A model generated the notes under the pieces. The model was not told the DNA's origin and did no database searches. It was given only the letters and a program-made list of their open reading frames with translations. Below are positions 1-11,049 of a DNA stretch of 64,000 bases, in pieces. Source of the DNA: Cunninghamia lanceolata (lineage: Eukaryota; Streptophyta; Pinopsida; Cupressales; Cupressaceae); contig BSBN01001687.1 in NCBI GenBank assembly GCA_027924645.1, positions 5,270,001 through 5,334,000 on the forward strand. Reading direction: 5' to 3'. The position numbers and the translations under genes were made by a program. How positions within the stretch are numbered: position 1 is the first letter of the stretch; the number at the start of each line of letters is the position of its first letter.

Positions 1-19
1 AGATTCTAGGATAAAATCC

Positions 20-1429
20 TCATTTCGAAGGTTTGAGGGAAGGGACCTCCATTGTTTTTTGCTTACCACTGGTAATTTCCCTGGCAATCTCTCTTTGCCG
101 AGTTTCTCGTAAGGTTGGTCTCCCTTGTTTTGAGTTAATGCCAACATCAGCAGTCTTTTTACCTTTACGAATCTTCTTCTTAGGGGTAATCTAGCCCTCT
201 AGGTCATTCCCACTACCACTTGGGCTGATTTCAACTGTCAATGAAGGATCAGCAATATGATCCCCTATTTCTAGCACATGGTTCCTAGTTGACTCAAGAT
301 CATTAGCACCTAAGGGAACAACTGATAAAGCCTGTGGATCAAGGGCTTTATCATCTTCAACATCTCCATCGATCAATCGATCCTGTATTTCTCCCTCCTC
401 ACACCCACTAGAATTCTGTCGGACCGCATGACTAACGGTGTCTAAGACCTCATTTTGACAACCTATGTCTAGAATCAGTTTAGTAGGCTCCTCTAGATAA
501 GCATTATCCTTATTACCCATAGCCGTCTGACTGTTCTCGTCCTGAGCCTGTTCAGGATGGTCATTTGGGAAAACATTTTCAGCATTACCCCCCATTCCCT
601 GATGGTCAGGGGTAGCAGCTATTTGTGAGTGGTCCTCAACCTCATTATGGGGGTCAGTCTTCCAACCTGTTTGCTTGGCTTTACATTGAGTCATTATATG
701 GCCCTTCTTCTTGCATATTTGACAGAAGGTGGTGGCATTTTCATAAAGGATTGGCTGAGTCCAAACCCCATATTTAGAGTTTAACTCAATGGACACAGGA
801 AGGGTTTGGTTTATCTCCACATTGACATAAAAGTGAGCAAAAACACAGCTGGATTAAGTACGGGTAGTGTGATCCACAGTAACAAACTGGCCAAAAGAGT
901 TACCAATAGCAGAAAAAAAAATTTCATCCCAGAATTCCAAGGGAAACCTAGGTAAACAAACCCAAACAAGAGTAGACTTATTGAGATCTGAGCTAGGGTC
1001 AAACCCAGGTTTCCATTAGCACAAAGCAAGTGAGTGCGACCCATAAAGCTAGGGTCCCCCAGCAAGAGTAGCAATCATATCCTCCCTACTAGTGAATTTA
1101 AAAAGGAATAAACCTCTTGCCATAGCAATGACCGACACACTATGCTTAATTCTCCACCGAGAGGAAACCCATTTTCAGACCATCTCAATATTGGGATAGA
1201 AGGAAAAGAATTTACCTACCAGAGCAAGATCCATGGTTTCCATGATTTCTTCAATCAGACCATCCAAAATATCCAGAGCTGTGCCATCTGTAGAAGCTTT
1301 CTTGACAGGCAGACCCGTCATGCATTTAGAAGACCCTATCGGTTCCCCCATTACCACTTGTTTCCATCCATTAGATGGAGTGTCCACCATCACAGTCCCA
1401 GAGGTACTGCCCAAGGCAGCCACCTCCAT
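20..1429 (-). pseudogene. LINE-type ORF1 relic (DUF4283 plus CCHC zinc knuckle)
   Basis: Reading the minus strand from about 1429 to 20 gives one continuous frame broken only by stops at 1175, 1016, 1049, 854 and 191. The N-terminal part has DUF4283-type phrases such as ALVGKF, GLFLFKF, KWKPGFD-like and PRFPLEFWDE. It is followed by VWTQPILYEN and a complete CX2CX4HX4C knuckle (CQICKKKGHIMTQC). An acidic linker and a basic tail (KKIRKGKK) end at a TGA at 20-22. This architecture is that of the nucleic-acid-binding ORF1 of plant L1-like LINEs, although some plant genes carry the same domain pair. No reverse transcriptase lies downstream in the window. Five nonsense changes without a frameshift show slow decay. 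The ATG at 1429 is the first in-frame one I can support; just upstream the minus strand carries AGGGTTTTTAGGGTTTTT, common in plant leaders. Confidence 0.75.
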
Positions 1430-1475
1430 TGGCACCGAAAGCAGTCAAAGCAAAAACCCTAAAAACCCTAAACAG

Positions 1476-3195
1476 TCATGGAAAGCAGAGAGCTGCACTT
1501 TCATTTATTGTTAGTTCCACTCTTGACTTCTTAATATGCTCCATTGTTAAAATGCAGTTTGATTTTTCTTAATTAGGATCATCTTAGGTGGTTCACCTTG
1601 GCTTAAAATGCCCGAGTGATGAGCTTGCAGATCAATCTAGGGTTTGTAGCTTTTTTATATGATATGGAAGTCACCCTTTTGGATGTTTCTCTCCTTGATA
1701 ATCGTCTAACTAAAATGTACTTTGAGCATGATGATTTTCCTCTCATGGTTAAATTCATGGGAAGAAGAGTAGATGACATAAAACTCTATGGATAGATATG
1801 GAATCTATGAGGCTAGATATAGAGTTAAATTCTTCCTGTTAAGGATTTCTTTCTTCTTCAAGTCTACTGAGGATAGAGAGTTTTCTCAAACAAGGGTCGT
1901 GATATTTTTGGCAAATCTGGGTTGTTTTTATGTCCTCTGGCAACCATTTTTAGACCTAGATCATCTATTTTCAAAGGTTCCCTTTTTTATCCCACTTCTA
2001 CAACCTCCCTCTAGTTTGTAGAGTAGTGAAGATAGTTCAGTTGCTTGCAAAGATCTATACCTCTAGACCAATGCTAGTCACAAGCTGCATAGTGTATCAT
2101 AATGATTGCCTTACACCATATGCAGTTGTTAGTAGCTAGATGACACAACCAATTTTAATCATCAATATCAACACTATAAAATTATATGCTTCTGTGCAGC
2201 ATGCAAATGATACTCATGCTTCCTAGCACTCGAAAGCACTCATTGCCACATGTTTACTTGTATTCAGCACATCTAAAAAACTAAACAAAAAATAAAGGGC
2301 ACTTGATATCAAGGTTTCTCTTCAAATTTAACTCCAAAACCTAGCATACAATTCAACAAAATTACCCCTCATATTTCAGCTCTATTATCCAATTAATCTA
2401 CCCTCAAAATTATCAAGCCTAACAATTCAGCAATATGACCTCTCAAATTTCAACTCTAAAATTTATCAATTTACTGTGCAAGATAACAATTCTTTGGGTT
2501 CTCAATTCTTTATCTTTCTACTTCCTTTCATTTAGAATCATATGGTCATTGGCTTCTCAGGTCTTTATCTTTCTACTTCATCACATACTTGCATTATCAT
2601 GTCATAAGATCTCTAACACAATGCCATGGAAGCCTCAATGCATCTCGTATAAAGCCAAATAGTTTTAAAAAAAAACAATAAAGTAAGAAACATACTCAGC
2701 AAAAGCGATGACAAATTGACACATTATATTCTCATTTTTTTGTATAGTTGAGAACATTCCAAATGTTTTCAAATGTCAAATTCTTTGATACATCAAATGA
2801 CTCCTCCAAATTATTACCTTTTTTTAAAATAGAAAGTTCGTAGTTTATAATACTAAGAAATCATCAATCTTTTTTCTGTTTCTATGATCTGAAAGCAAAT
2901 AACAAGCACTCAAGAAAGAATCAAAAATAATAAAATCAATTAATATGATAGCCTAAAATAAGCCTCAAATAATACAAGGAAACAAGGATTACAACCTAGT
3001 TTGAAGTCTTTCCCAAAATTTTGAATCAAGAGTAAACCACTAAAGATAACAAAAAATAATAGGAAACATGGTTTACAACCTAGTGCCTATAAATTGTTGA
3101 CACAAAGCAACCTAAAGAAAAAAAGAAACTAAAAGATGACATTTTTAAATATCAGAGCTCTATAATTGTTTAATTGTGATTAAGTATGTGTGCAT
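1476..3195. other. No supported gene
   Basis: AT-rich unique-looking sequence with short oligo-A and oligo-T runs. Reading frames here are short, uninterrupted only by chance, and match no family I recognise. No terminal repeats or RNA gene were seen. Confidence 0.5.
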
Positions 3196-3196
3196 G

Positions 3197-3450
3197 CTAA
3201 GCCTTCTCTATATGATGTATAGTACTGGCATGCCCAATGTGTTGATGATTACCACCACCATGAAGATACTCAACAGGATTCATTGCCACACCACAAACCT
3301 TGGGCCAATAGTTTCTTTTAACCCTATATTTGTGATATGCATTGCCAGCTTTGAGAATTAGCTTTTCTATCCTTCCATCACTAGTAACATGACCAATCAT
3401 GGCTCTACAACTACTTGGTACAATCTTCTTAGCTCCAGATGGAAGCTTTA
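3197..3450 (-). pseudogene. RPL8: Cytosolic ribosomal protein uL2 (60S L8) fragment
   Basis: The minus strand encodes about 75 residues that match the conserved C-terminal half of eukaryotic uL2. Diagnostic phrases are [45 protein letters not shown] and [13 protein letters not shown]. uL2 lies at the peptidyl-transferase centre of the large subunit, and the [17 protein letters not shown] loop is its hallmark. Similarity starts abruptly at RVKLPSG, next to a sequence resembling a 3' splice site (TTTACAG), and stops after HAST, where the frame continues for a few unrelated residues to a stop. Several conserved positions are changed (for example Cys for Arg before GVAMNP). It is therefore a gene relic, not a working gene. 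Whether it is a truncated duplicate or a degraded exon of an old gene cannot be settled here. Confidence 0.85.
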
Positions 3451-5035
3451 CCCTGTAAATTTTAACCAATTTCCAAGACTCGTCAAATAAGGCTATTAAA
3501 AATCTGCAAAATCAAAAATTACACAAATCTGAATATTAAGAGAGAACTTAGATAATTGTTCCAAAACTATTTCCACTACCATTGGAATAATTGCATTTAT
3601 CAGCTCACTTCAACCTTGGAAAAAAAATTAAGCATAGAAATATGCCATAAGTCTCCACAAGGTGTACACCTATAACTTAAACTAGTTTGAAAATAATTTG
3701 GAAAAAGCCACCATCCATAAGACATCACAACAGATGCATCATGTTTGTTGCTAGAAAAAAAGCAAGATGATAAGAATTGATAATGAGTCAAGGGGAACAT
3801 CAAGAAGCAGTACATTCAAATTAAATTTCAACCAACTGCTAAATGAGCACAACCCACTTTGACTTGTCATAAGTTCAAAATATTAGAACACGTACATTTT
3901 TATGTTTGTAAAGGTAACAACAATCCAACAATGGGTCAAACATTTTAGATTGAAATGTAATAGAAATGCATTGCAAATGGCAACAATCAAATTTTAAATT
4001 ACTCATCTCATAAAAGAATAGTGGAGAAAAGGTAGAAAAAGTGTTCTTTGATTTGATCGGGCCAATGAGAAATATTGTCCCAAAAATTTAACTATATCAC
4101 CATGTCTTTGGCAACTTCATTACCAATACCTTGGCCAACATTATTACACAAATGAAGAGCATTATGGGAAAAAATAAAAACTGATTTGAGGCTTCACTAA
4201 GATAGCTTGACAAAGAGAAATGATATATCTTACTAAGACAGACATATGACCTCGAAGATGGGATAATACCAAAAGCTAAAACAGATTGTACATCTAGACA
4301 TAATCCACAAAATACTATTAATGGTGATATCATCTAGGATACCAATAGGCATTGAAAAAATGAGATTAGCAATTATTGTCTACTATTTTGACTTATTTTA
4401 ACAGATGAGTTTCCAATGTGAAGTGTCAACCAAGGATTTTATTACCATTCTATTGACTATCATTTTCTAAGTCACGACTATCAATTTTAAATCAAATGAG
4501 GCCTTCAAATGCTTTGGCTTTGGGGGATCATGATTTTATCGATTGCCTGTGATGGAGTTACATGTCGTGTCTACTTTTATGACTCCGAGGAACACATGGA
4601 ATCAACAATAGAAACAAGATAGGATGGCAACTATTAGAGCCAATGGGCCATAGATGCAAAATTAAAGTGAATTTCTAATCATGGTTAATGATCTTTTATT
4701 TTGTAGCTTCTAATTATATTTGTTCAGCTGTCAAGGGAGTGTAAGTCATGGCATAGCTCTATATCTCTTTATTACCTTAAGGTAGCTCCTCACATGATTC
4801 TTATCTTGGTAGCAAGGGTATCTCAACACTAAAATTTATTTAGAATCCCACTCCATGAAATGTAGTGACTACAAACTACTATCCCTTGACTTATCTCTAC
4901 CATAAAGACAACTCTATGGAGCATGTAGAAGGTGTAAGTCATGGCTTGGCTATGTCTAAGAAAGTTCATACTTTGTTCTATCTCCATTTCAGAAATATTG
5001 TCTCAAAAATTCAACTATATCATGATGACTTGTTC
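3451..5035. other. No supported gene; scattered short repeats
   Basis: AT-rich sequence without a recognisable gene. Two short direct repeats link it to what follows: AATATTGTC-CAAAAATT at about 4074 and 4994, and GTGTAAGTCATGGC at about 4740 and 4930. Confidence 0.45.
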
Positions 5036-5039
5036 CCTG

Positions 5040-5590
5040 CAGAAGTACCGCAAACTATTTCTTTGACCATCGCGGGACCGCGGTTATAACTAAACATCAC
5101 TTGAAGTCTTTCACCGCACTACCACACTCCTTCATTGAAACTATCGCAGGGCCATGGTAGTCAACACTTACATAACTTAAACTCCTTATACCGCCATACT
5201 GCAAGCCTCACTTGAGACCGTCGTGGGGGCACGATATACTATTTTCCTCTACTCCTTACCACCATACTGCAAGCCTCACTTGAGGCCACCATGGGGACAT
5301 GGTGTACTATTTTCCTCTGTTCCTTCTTACCACATTACCGCTGGTTATTCTCTTGACTACCATGGGACCACGGTGAAGTATCATATGCCACTTAAATTTA
5401 TACCGCCAACCCACCACTTCGTTTTGAGACTGCTATGGGACTGTGGTAATTGATCTCTACATACCACAATACCACAAGTGTAATCTCCTCATGTTGTGGG
5501 ATAGAAATAATTGCTCTCTTGTTATCCTTGGTTCTCGCATACCCACCAAGACCTTTTGAGTGACCTACGGGACTGCGGTGAAAGACAAAA
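5040..5590. repeat. GC-rich tandem array, about 71-bp period, eight units
   Basis: A diverged block resembling GACCATCGCGGGACCGCGGT recurs at about 5065, 5137, 5216, 5284, 5355, 5428, 5491 and 5562, a spacing of 65-79 bp. Between the blocks each unit carries a version of TACCGCCATACTGCAAGCCT. The two units at 5189-5257 and 5258-5330 are the most alike. The core is partly self-complementary, so each unit can fold on itself. The array is clearly richer in G+C than its surroundings. No coding function is apparent. Confidence 0.75.
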
Positions 5591-6156
5591 ACACATCAAT
5601 GGTCAAAAGACAAATATCTTTCACATGGACTTGGTATGGGGTGCTTATGAATGACCCCTAGAATAATTTTAAAAGAAATATGGATCCCTAAGATGGATTT
5701 AAGGAAGGAAATTTGCATGGATTTATGGATTTATCAATTGTTCTTTTATTAAATGTATGAAGTATCTTTATTGTAGGTTATTTTCCCTATATTATTTATT
5801 CTTGGTTTGAACTCCTTTGATTTTGTGGTTTTTTGTTAGGACCCAGAGCTTTCATATGCAGGACCACTTACAAGGCACCAAAGGAATCATCTGGATCATG
5901 ACTTAGGAGCTGGTTAGTATTGGTTGAGTGATATAATGGTGGTTGAACTATCCTAGTCTCTACAACTAAGAGATGTACTTGTGTGCTTTGTAGTTTGTTT
6001 GTTTAATTTTTTATGTTTCGAAAAACATCATAAATAGATAGGATGATATTTTTTGTAATTTATTCCTTAAATCACTTTTCATAGGTCCAGTTGGAGGTAA
6101 CAGAGCTGGTGGAATGGAGGGTGTACCTTGTCCACCTATTTATTCAAGCAGAAATG

Positions 6157-6404
6157 TTGCAAGTTCCACTTCGGATCACTAAAGCCTTCACAAAAAACAT
6201 CTGCAAAAAATTCAATAATGAAGAATTTATGCACAAATTCTCTTTAGAATGATGCACAAAGCCTCCACCACAACACCACACTATTGTTGCCCAGCAACAA
6301 ACCATACGGTGTTGTGGTGGAGGCTTTGTGCATAAATTCTTCATTATTGAATTTTGTGCAGAAATTTTTGTGAAGGCTTTGGTGATCTAAAGTGGAAGTT
6401 GCAA
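6157..6404. repeat. Long foldback (inverted repeat with nested loop stem)
   Basis: The left arm from 6157 (TTGCAAGTTCCACTT) pairs with the right arm ending at 6404 (AAGTGGAAGTTGCAA). Pairing continues through CACTAAAGCCTTCACAAAAA, TTCAATAATGAAGAATTTAT and GCCTCCACCACAACACC against their complements. The only sizeable irregularity is an extra 23 bases in the left arm near 6238-6260, which duplicates GCACAAA. The apex has its own stem, TTGTTGC-CCA-GCAACAA. The whole forms an imperfect hairpin of about 248 nt. I see no convincing target duplication. It may be a foldback transposon or a hairpin-RNA source. Confidence 0.8.
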
Positions 6405-6834
6405 CTACAATATTTGATAAAAATCTACGTCCAAATATGCTTTTGATGGATTCTCATATCCTCATCCAAATCTCTAATTCACACACAAGTAGGAAGCACA
6501 CTTTCAAAGGTTGAGGAGTTGGGCTTTACACCCACTAGTTGCATTTCCTTAAAATTTTCTAAGGACTTTTTAGAAAAACCCATTTTAGACATATTCTTAA
6601 TCACAACATTCCATGATATCACATTTCTTTGAGGCATTTTTTAAAACAGTTTGCTTGCCTTGCCTATGCTTCCACATTTTCATGTATGTCTAGCAAGGCA
6701 CTTGTAACTACAACATATGACAAAAAATTCCCTGCTATTATGCTTTTATGGATGTCCCTTCATTATTAATGGATATTTGATGTAGTGCACATTATTATGG
6801 TGCAAGCCTATTTTTTAGATTGTTTCATTTAGCA
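6405..6834. other. No supported gene; 3' flank of the PPR relic
   Basis: AT-rich sequence downstream of the PPR stop codon. The stretch at about 6703-6760 (AACTACAACATATGACAAAAA) weakly repeats the sequence just after the foldback at about 6402-6460. Confidence 0.4.
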
Positions 6835-6974
6835 TCACCAATATTCTCCACAAGAACATTGTCCTTGTTTAAAATGATGGAGCTGGTTCACATCTCTCAG
6901 AACAATTTCTCTTGCAACAATCTTGGAGATGAATTTAGATGCAATGTGAAAATCAAAACATACTTGAAGGTTCT
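6835..6974 (-). pseudogene. DYW-type PPR protein, C-terminal end (split by element A)
   Basis: The minus strand gives the end of a DYW cytidine-deaminase-like domain, with phrases [27 protein letters not shown] and then a stop at 6835-6837. Plant DYW-PPR proteins act in organelle RNA editing, and the C-terminal tripeptide is normally DYW; here it is EYW. The usual C-x-x-C-H zinc-ligand motif reads C-F-D-F-H, so one cysteine ligand is lost. Coding similarity stops at 6974, exactly where the LTR of element A begins. It resumes on the far side of A at 23897, in the same frame. With the stops in the other part this is a pseudogene, but the 3' end is well preserved. Confidence 0.88.
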
Positions 6975-7783
6975 TGTAGACACCAGAAAATGTCCATTTC
7001 ATAACATCACCTAATCATACCTGACCTTGTAAAACATCTTGTAATATTTATCCTAGGTCATTACATTATCCCATTTATCCCACTTACATTATGCCACTTG
7101 ATCACCTTTCTAATTAATTAAATAAACCTCTTTATTTAATTAATCTCTCTTCACATGTCCCACAAACAATTTAAATTAAATATTAAATCAAATCCCTCAT
7201 TATGACATGTGTCAAATGACTACAACTCTTCACATGGACACATAATTTAAATAATTTTAATATTTAAATTATGAGATTCCCACTCACATCCCTATTTTTT
7301 ATACTCATTCATTGTGTGTCATAAGCACTTCCTCTCTAAATTAAATAAAAAATCCCATTTAGTCCCACTATTCTCCTAATTTTGGCCTCCTGTCATACTC
7401 ATTTAATATGCATCATAAGCACTAAAATTGTCTTTTAATGCTAGCCATCCACATCACACAATTGGCTTTCAATCCTAGCCATTCATTCGATTCCCTTTCC
7501 CTCTATAAATCAAAATTATGACAAGTCATTTGATCATGGAGCATTTGAGTACCGTTATGTTGTTGCAACAGTGAGCAACCAACATTCCTCAATCAACAAT
7601 CCTTCAAAATCTTGCATTCTCATGCGAGGTTGAGAAGAGCAATGGAGATAAATCGAGTTTAGCATGGATTTGGGTTTGCATTTGCTTGTTATTTTAATTT
7701 TCATGCTTGCTCATACTCTATTGTGCTAGTTAGGGTTTGATATCATGTTGTATTAGTTTTGAATATGATTTTACCTAGTTACA
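6975..7783 (+). repeat. Element A 5' LTR
   Basis: About 809 bp, from TGTAGACACC to TAGTTACA. It aligns with 23069-23896 through shared blocks such as GTGTGTCATAAGCAC, TGATCATGGAGCATTTGAGT and GTGCTAGTTAGGGTTTGATA. A possible TATA box CTATAAAT lies near 7502; the 3' copy has CTCTAAAT at the same place. Confidence 0.88.
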
Positions 7784-9469
7784 GAATGGTGAACCTGATG
7801 TGAATCTCTTGATCTAGCTTGGTTTTTGCAGGTTTCATTAACTTCTTGTTACAGGTTTATGTCATTTTTTGACAAAACCCTAGGTTTTACAAATTTCTTC
7901 ATATCCTCCAAATGGATGTGAAGTTTTTGACAAGATTTTCACAACATCTTGTGCATCCTCTTAGGAGGCTATAGTAGAAAATTCACGTGTTTATCACCAT
8001 TTTTGTAGGATTTATCATCATTTTATGTTTTTCATAAAATTGTGTTTGAGCACAAACTAATGATTTTTTTAGAATATTGTACATTTTTGGAAGTCTCTTG
8101 AAATTCTAAGGGGGGTCTATTCTTTATAGATTTAAGTTTGAGTTCATATAATGTGCGAAAAAGTTTAATCTTTTTCTGCTGTAGGTTTTTCATAAATTTG
8201 CATTTTGGGGCACAAAACAGAGGATTTTTCTGACTTATTTACATTTTTGGAAAGCTCTAAAATACTTAGTAGGGGTCTCTTCTTTGGTTTTTTACTTTCA
8301 AATTGAAAATGTCTTCAAATAATTAAATCCAATTCAGCTATGTTAAAAACATTTATCTGAAATTGAAATTTTCTAGAGAGCTTATTTTTTTATGGCTGGA
8401 TTATAATATCATTTTATGATCTTGTGGGTGATCATATGTAGATATAACAACATTTGCATCAGCACATACATCATATTGGAAAGCAATTTTATTAGGTGCA
8501 CTTCGTTCATCTTTTATCTCTTTTCATTTCTTCATAATCATTCTTTACAAAGCACTTCGATTTGGGCATAAAAAGAACAACTTGTTTGCATATGCATTTA
8601 GATTTTGGGCTCTAAAATAAACATTGCTTGCTATCACACATTCAAATTGGACATAAAAGTAACCATTGTCTTCAATCAAACATTTTGACTTGGGGCTAAA
8701 AAGAACAAGTGCTTGAACTGTTTGGTGAATTTGCATGTGATCAAAGGTGTGTATGCTCTTCTCATGTGCTTCGTACGACCTTGAGAATCAAAAACACCTT
8801 GCATCCATTCATTTTCACAACACATATTTGTATTTCATAAAGGAAAATTAACAAGTACGAGTGTGAATCAAGTGTGAATTAAAACACCTCACTTGGTTTT
8901 CTTTCGTCATACATTTCCTAGGAGGCTTGCTTAGAGACACACCACTCCAAGGGATGACCTCAATCGAGGTGTGAATCGAAAGACACCCTCTTTTGAAGTG
9001 TAAATCTTGTCACTCTTGGCTAAGCCCCAAAGAACTTTATACCTTTGGGAAGTGAAGGTGAAGGGTGGGTTACCCCTTTCTCCCAACTGTGTAGCAAGAT
9101 TTCACTTTCATTTCATTTCATTAGTCAACCTCATGCAATCTAGACTAAGACCTAATTGGCCATACCCCACCTGACTAATTATAGGGCTTGTCAATGTGTC
9201 TTCCATGTGTTCTTTCTTAATCATCACAACATTTCATTTTGAAATTCAATTTTTCTTATGTAGCTTGCCTGATTGATTCATGTGTGTACATGTGTGATCC
9301 CTTGTTTGATCATTGCCAAATCAAGCTATAAACACCAAACACATTAAAAAATCATTCTAAACATTCTTTCTAAACACAAACATCATTGTCATATCCAATT
9401 AATTTCATCCTAATCACTCAATCCCATCATTCCACATCATCATCTTAATCCTAGTCAACACTTGTCAAA
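7784..9469 (+). other. Element A leader with primer-site candidate and tandem repeats
   Basis: Three bases after the LTR comes TGGTGAACC (7787-7795), in the position of a primer-binding site; element E has the same motif at the same place. Downstream are two diverged copies of an approximately 155-bp unit (starting near 8031 and 8189, both with TACATTTTTGGAA). Three shorter units (TTGGGCATAAAAAGAACAA type) follow between 8558 and 8715. No gene is supported before 9470. Confidence 0.6.
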
Positions 9470-10418
9470 ATGGTCATAATCCTAAGCAAGCCTACACCTA
9501 ATCTGAAGCCCAAGGTCATACTTCAAGGAGCCCCTTTGTCTAATCATGAAGACAATCCAAAATTCACTCCTAATGATGATGAGGATCTTGTACACTTTGA
9601 GGCATACTTGGAAGAACAAATTGAAATCCAAAAACTTCAATCTATGTGTAACTCAACCCCAACACAAGAGCAAAATATCATAGCACAAGAACTCCAAGAC
9701 CTCATTAAAACACTCCACTAGGTACCCCAACCCCTAGATCAATAGACCATACAAAGACTCCAAGCCATCATTCAAAAATTTCAACAAAACCAATCACCAC
9801 AAATACAACAACTCCTCGTCGAAATCCAACAACTCATTCAATATTCATCTCCAAATCTTCCACAGCATGAGCATGCTAGTACTAGTCACTCCTCACACCA
9901 AGATCAAGAATCCCTAAGCCATCTAAATGATACTCTTGACAAGGGAAGTACCATCTCAGGTTTGGAATCATACATCGATCCATCTACTAATCCTCTATCA
10001 TCATCCAAGAGAATACCCATACCAAAGCCTACTAGTCCTACACCAACATCACCATCAAACTTTCCAAGCCTTAATCCATCAACCAAAGAATCCTCTGATG
10101 ATTTTTTTTGAGGGCTACTAGAAAGGAATAAACCATCCCCATGTCAAGCACCCATTGATGAGTCTACCAAAGAACCTTTGAATGCCATGACCACTTCTTC
10201 AATCCCATCATGTGTTCTACAACACCTCGAACCTATTGAAAATTTTCTTCCCATGAGTACATCATGCCTCATTTTGTTGACCAAGAACCTTTCCAAGAGT
10301 CATCCTCTTCCATTCAAGCAAACCAAGAGGTATGTCAAGATCACAATCCTAAACATGTGGAAATACCAATCCCTCATCTAAATCAAGATCAAAGCATCTC
10401 TAAGTTCAACTCATCCAT
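9470..10418 (+). pseudogene. Element A ORF, unknown family, first part
   Basis: An ATG at 9470 opens a hydrophilic protein rich in Gln, Asn, Pro and Asp (KPTPNLKPKV, DDEDLVHFEAYLEEQIEIQ). It has a stop at about 9719 and others, then continues in related composition (SIQANQEV, NPKHVEIPIPHLNQDQS) up to the copia insertion at 10419. The reading resumes beyond B at 16625 (YDHEPICEKIY) and beyond C at 19566. I recognise no domain: no CCHC knuckle, capsid motif or enzyme motif. Coding character is inferred from composition and from stretches of open frame across insertion points. It may be a gag-like protein of a non-autonomous family, but that is a guess. Confidence 0.4.
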
Positions 10419-10868
10419 TGTTAGAATCTGAAAAGATTATTAACCCAGAAAACTAGTGCAAAAGAATAGACATTTAAACTATGAATGCAAATGATACGAA
10501 ATCAAAATAGAAACACAGAGTTAGTCTCCAAGAGAGTAATGCAAATGCTAGAAGCAAAATATCATTAAGAGGATGCAAAAGCAAAAGATGCCAAATACAA
10601 ACCAGGTAGCATGCTTATATAGACTAGGAAGAGGGAGGAGGTGGCAACACCGACCAATGAGGAGCAACCATCTATCAGACTAAAGATAGAAAAGTATCTT
10701 CCCAAGATAGCTAATGAATGCTCACATGTAGGAAGGTGACACCTTGCAACCACTCACCTAATAAGACATGTTTTATTAACCTAAGCGAGATTAATAGAAG
10801 TGTAGGAAAATCCTAGGAATATAGGGAAAAATAAATAACCCACTAGGAAATAAAAACCTACACTAACA
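10419..10868 (-). repeat. Element B 3' LTR
   Basis: 450 bp; equal in length to the copy at 16170-16619, with about 19 substitutions and no indels. On the minus strand CTATATAAGCATGC at about 10614-10627 is a likely TATA box. Confidence 0.93.
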
Positions 10869-11049
10869 CCCCCCCATAAGCGAAGCTTAGCTGGATGTAG
10901 AAATGGGTCTCAACAAATAAAGCCTGATGAGGTACCCATGTACATAAAATTCCCCCCCAAAGAGAGAGAAAAACCCCCCCAAAAGTAGAGAGAGTCAGGA
11001 CTCCGAGTGAGAGGAAGAAGCCCCCCAAAACATGAATCATCCCGTACCC

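Noticed and set aside
1142..1514. Plus-strand frames of 93 and 106 codons
   Set aside because: Antisense shadows of the LINE-type ORF1 on the minus strand.
5040..5590. CRISPR-like array (regular 71-bp spacing)
   Set aside because: Units are diverged along their whole length, with no identical short repeats separated by unique spacers, and the context is a plant genome.
10565..10753. 62-codon minus-strand frame, repeated at 16316-16504
   Set aside because: Both lie inside the LTRs of element B and are the same LTR sequence read twice, not a duplicated gene.
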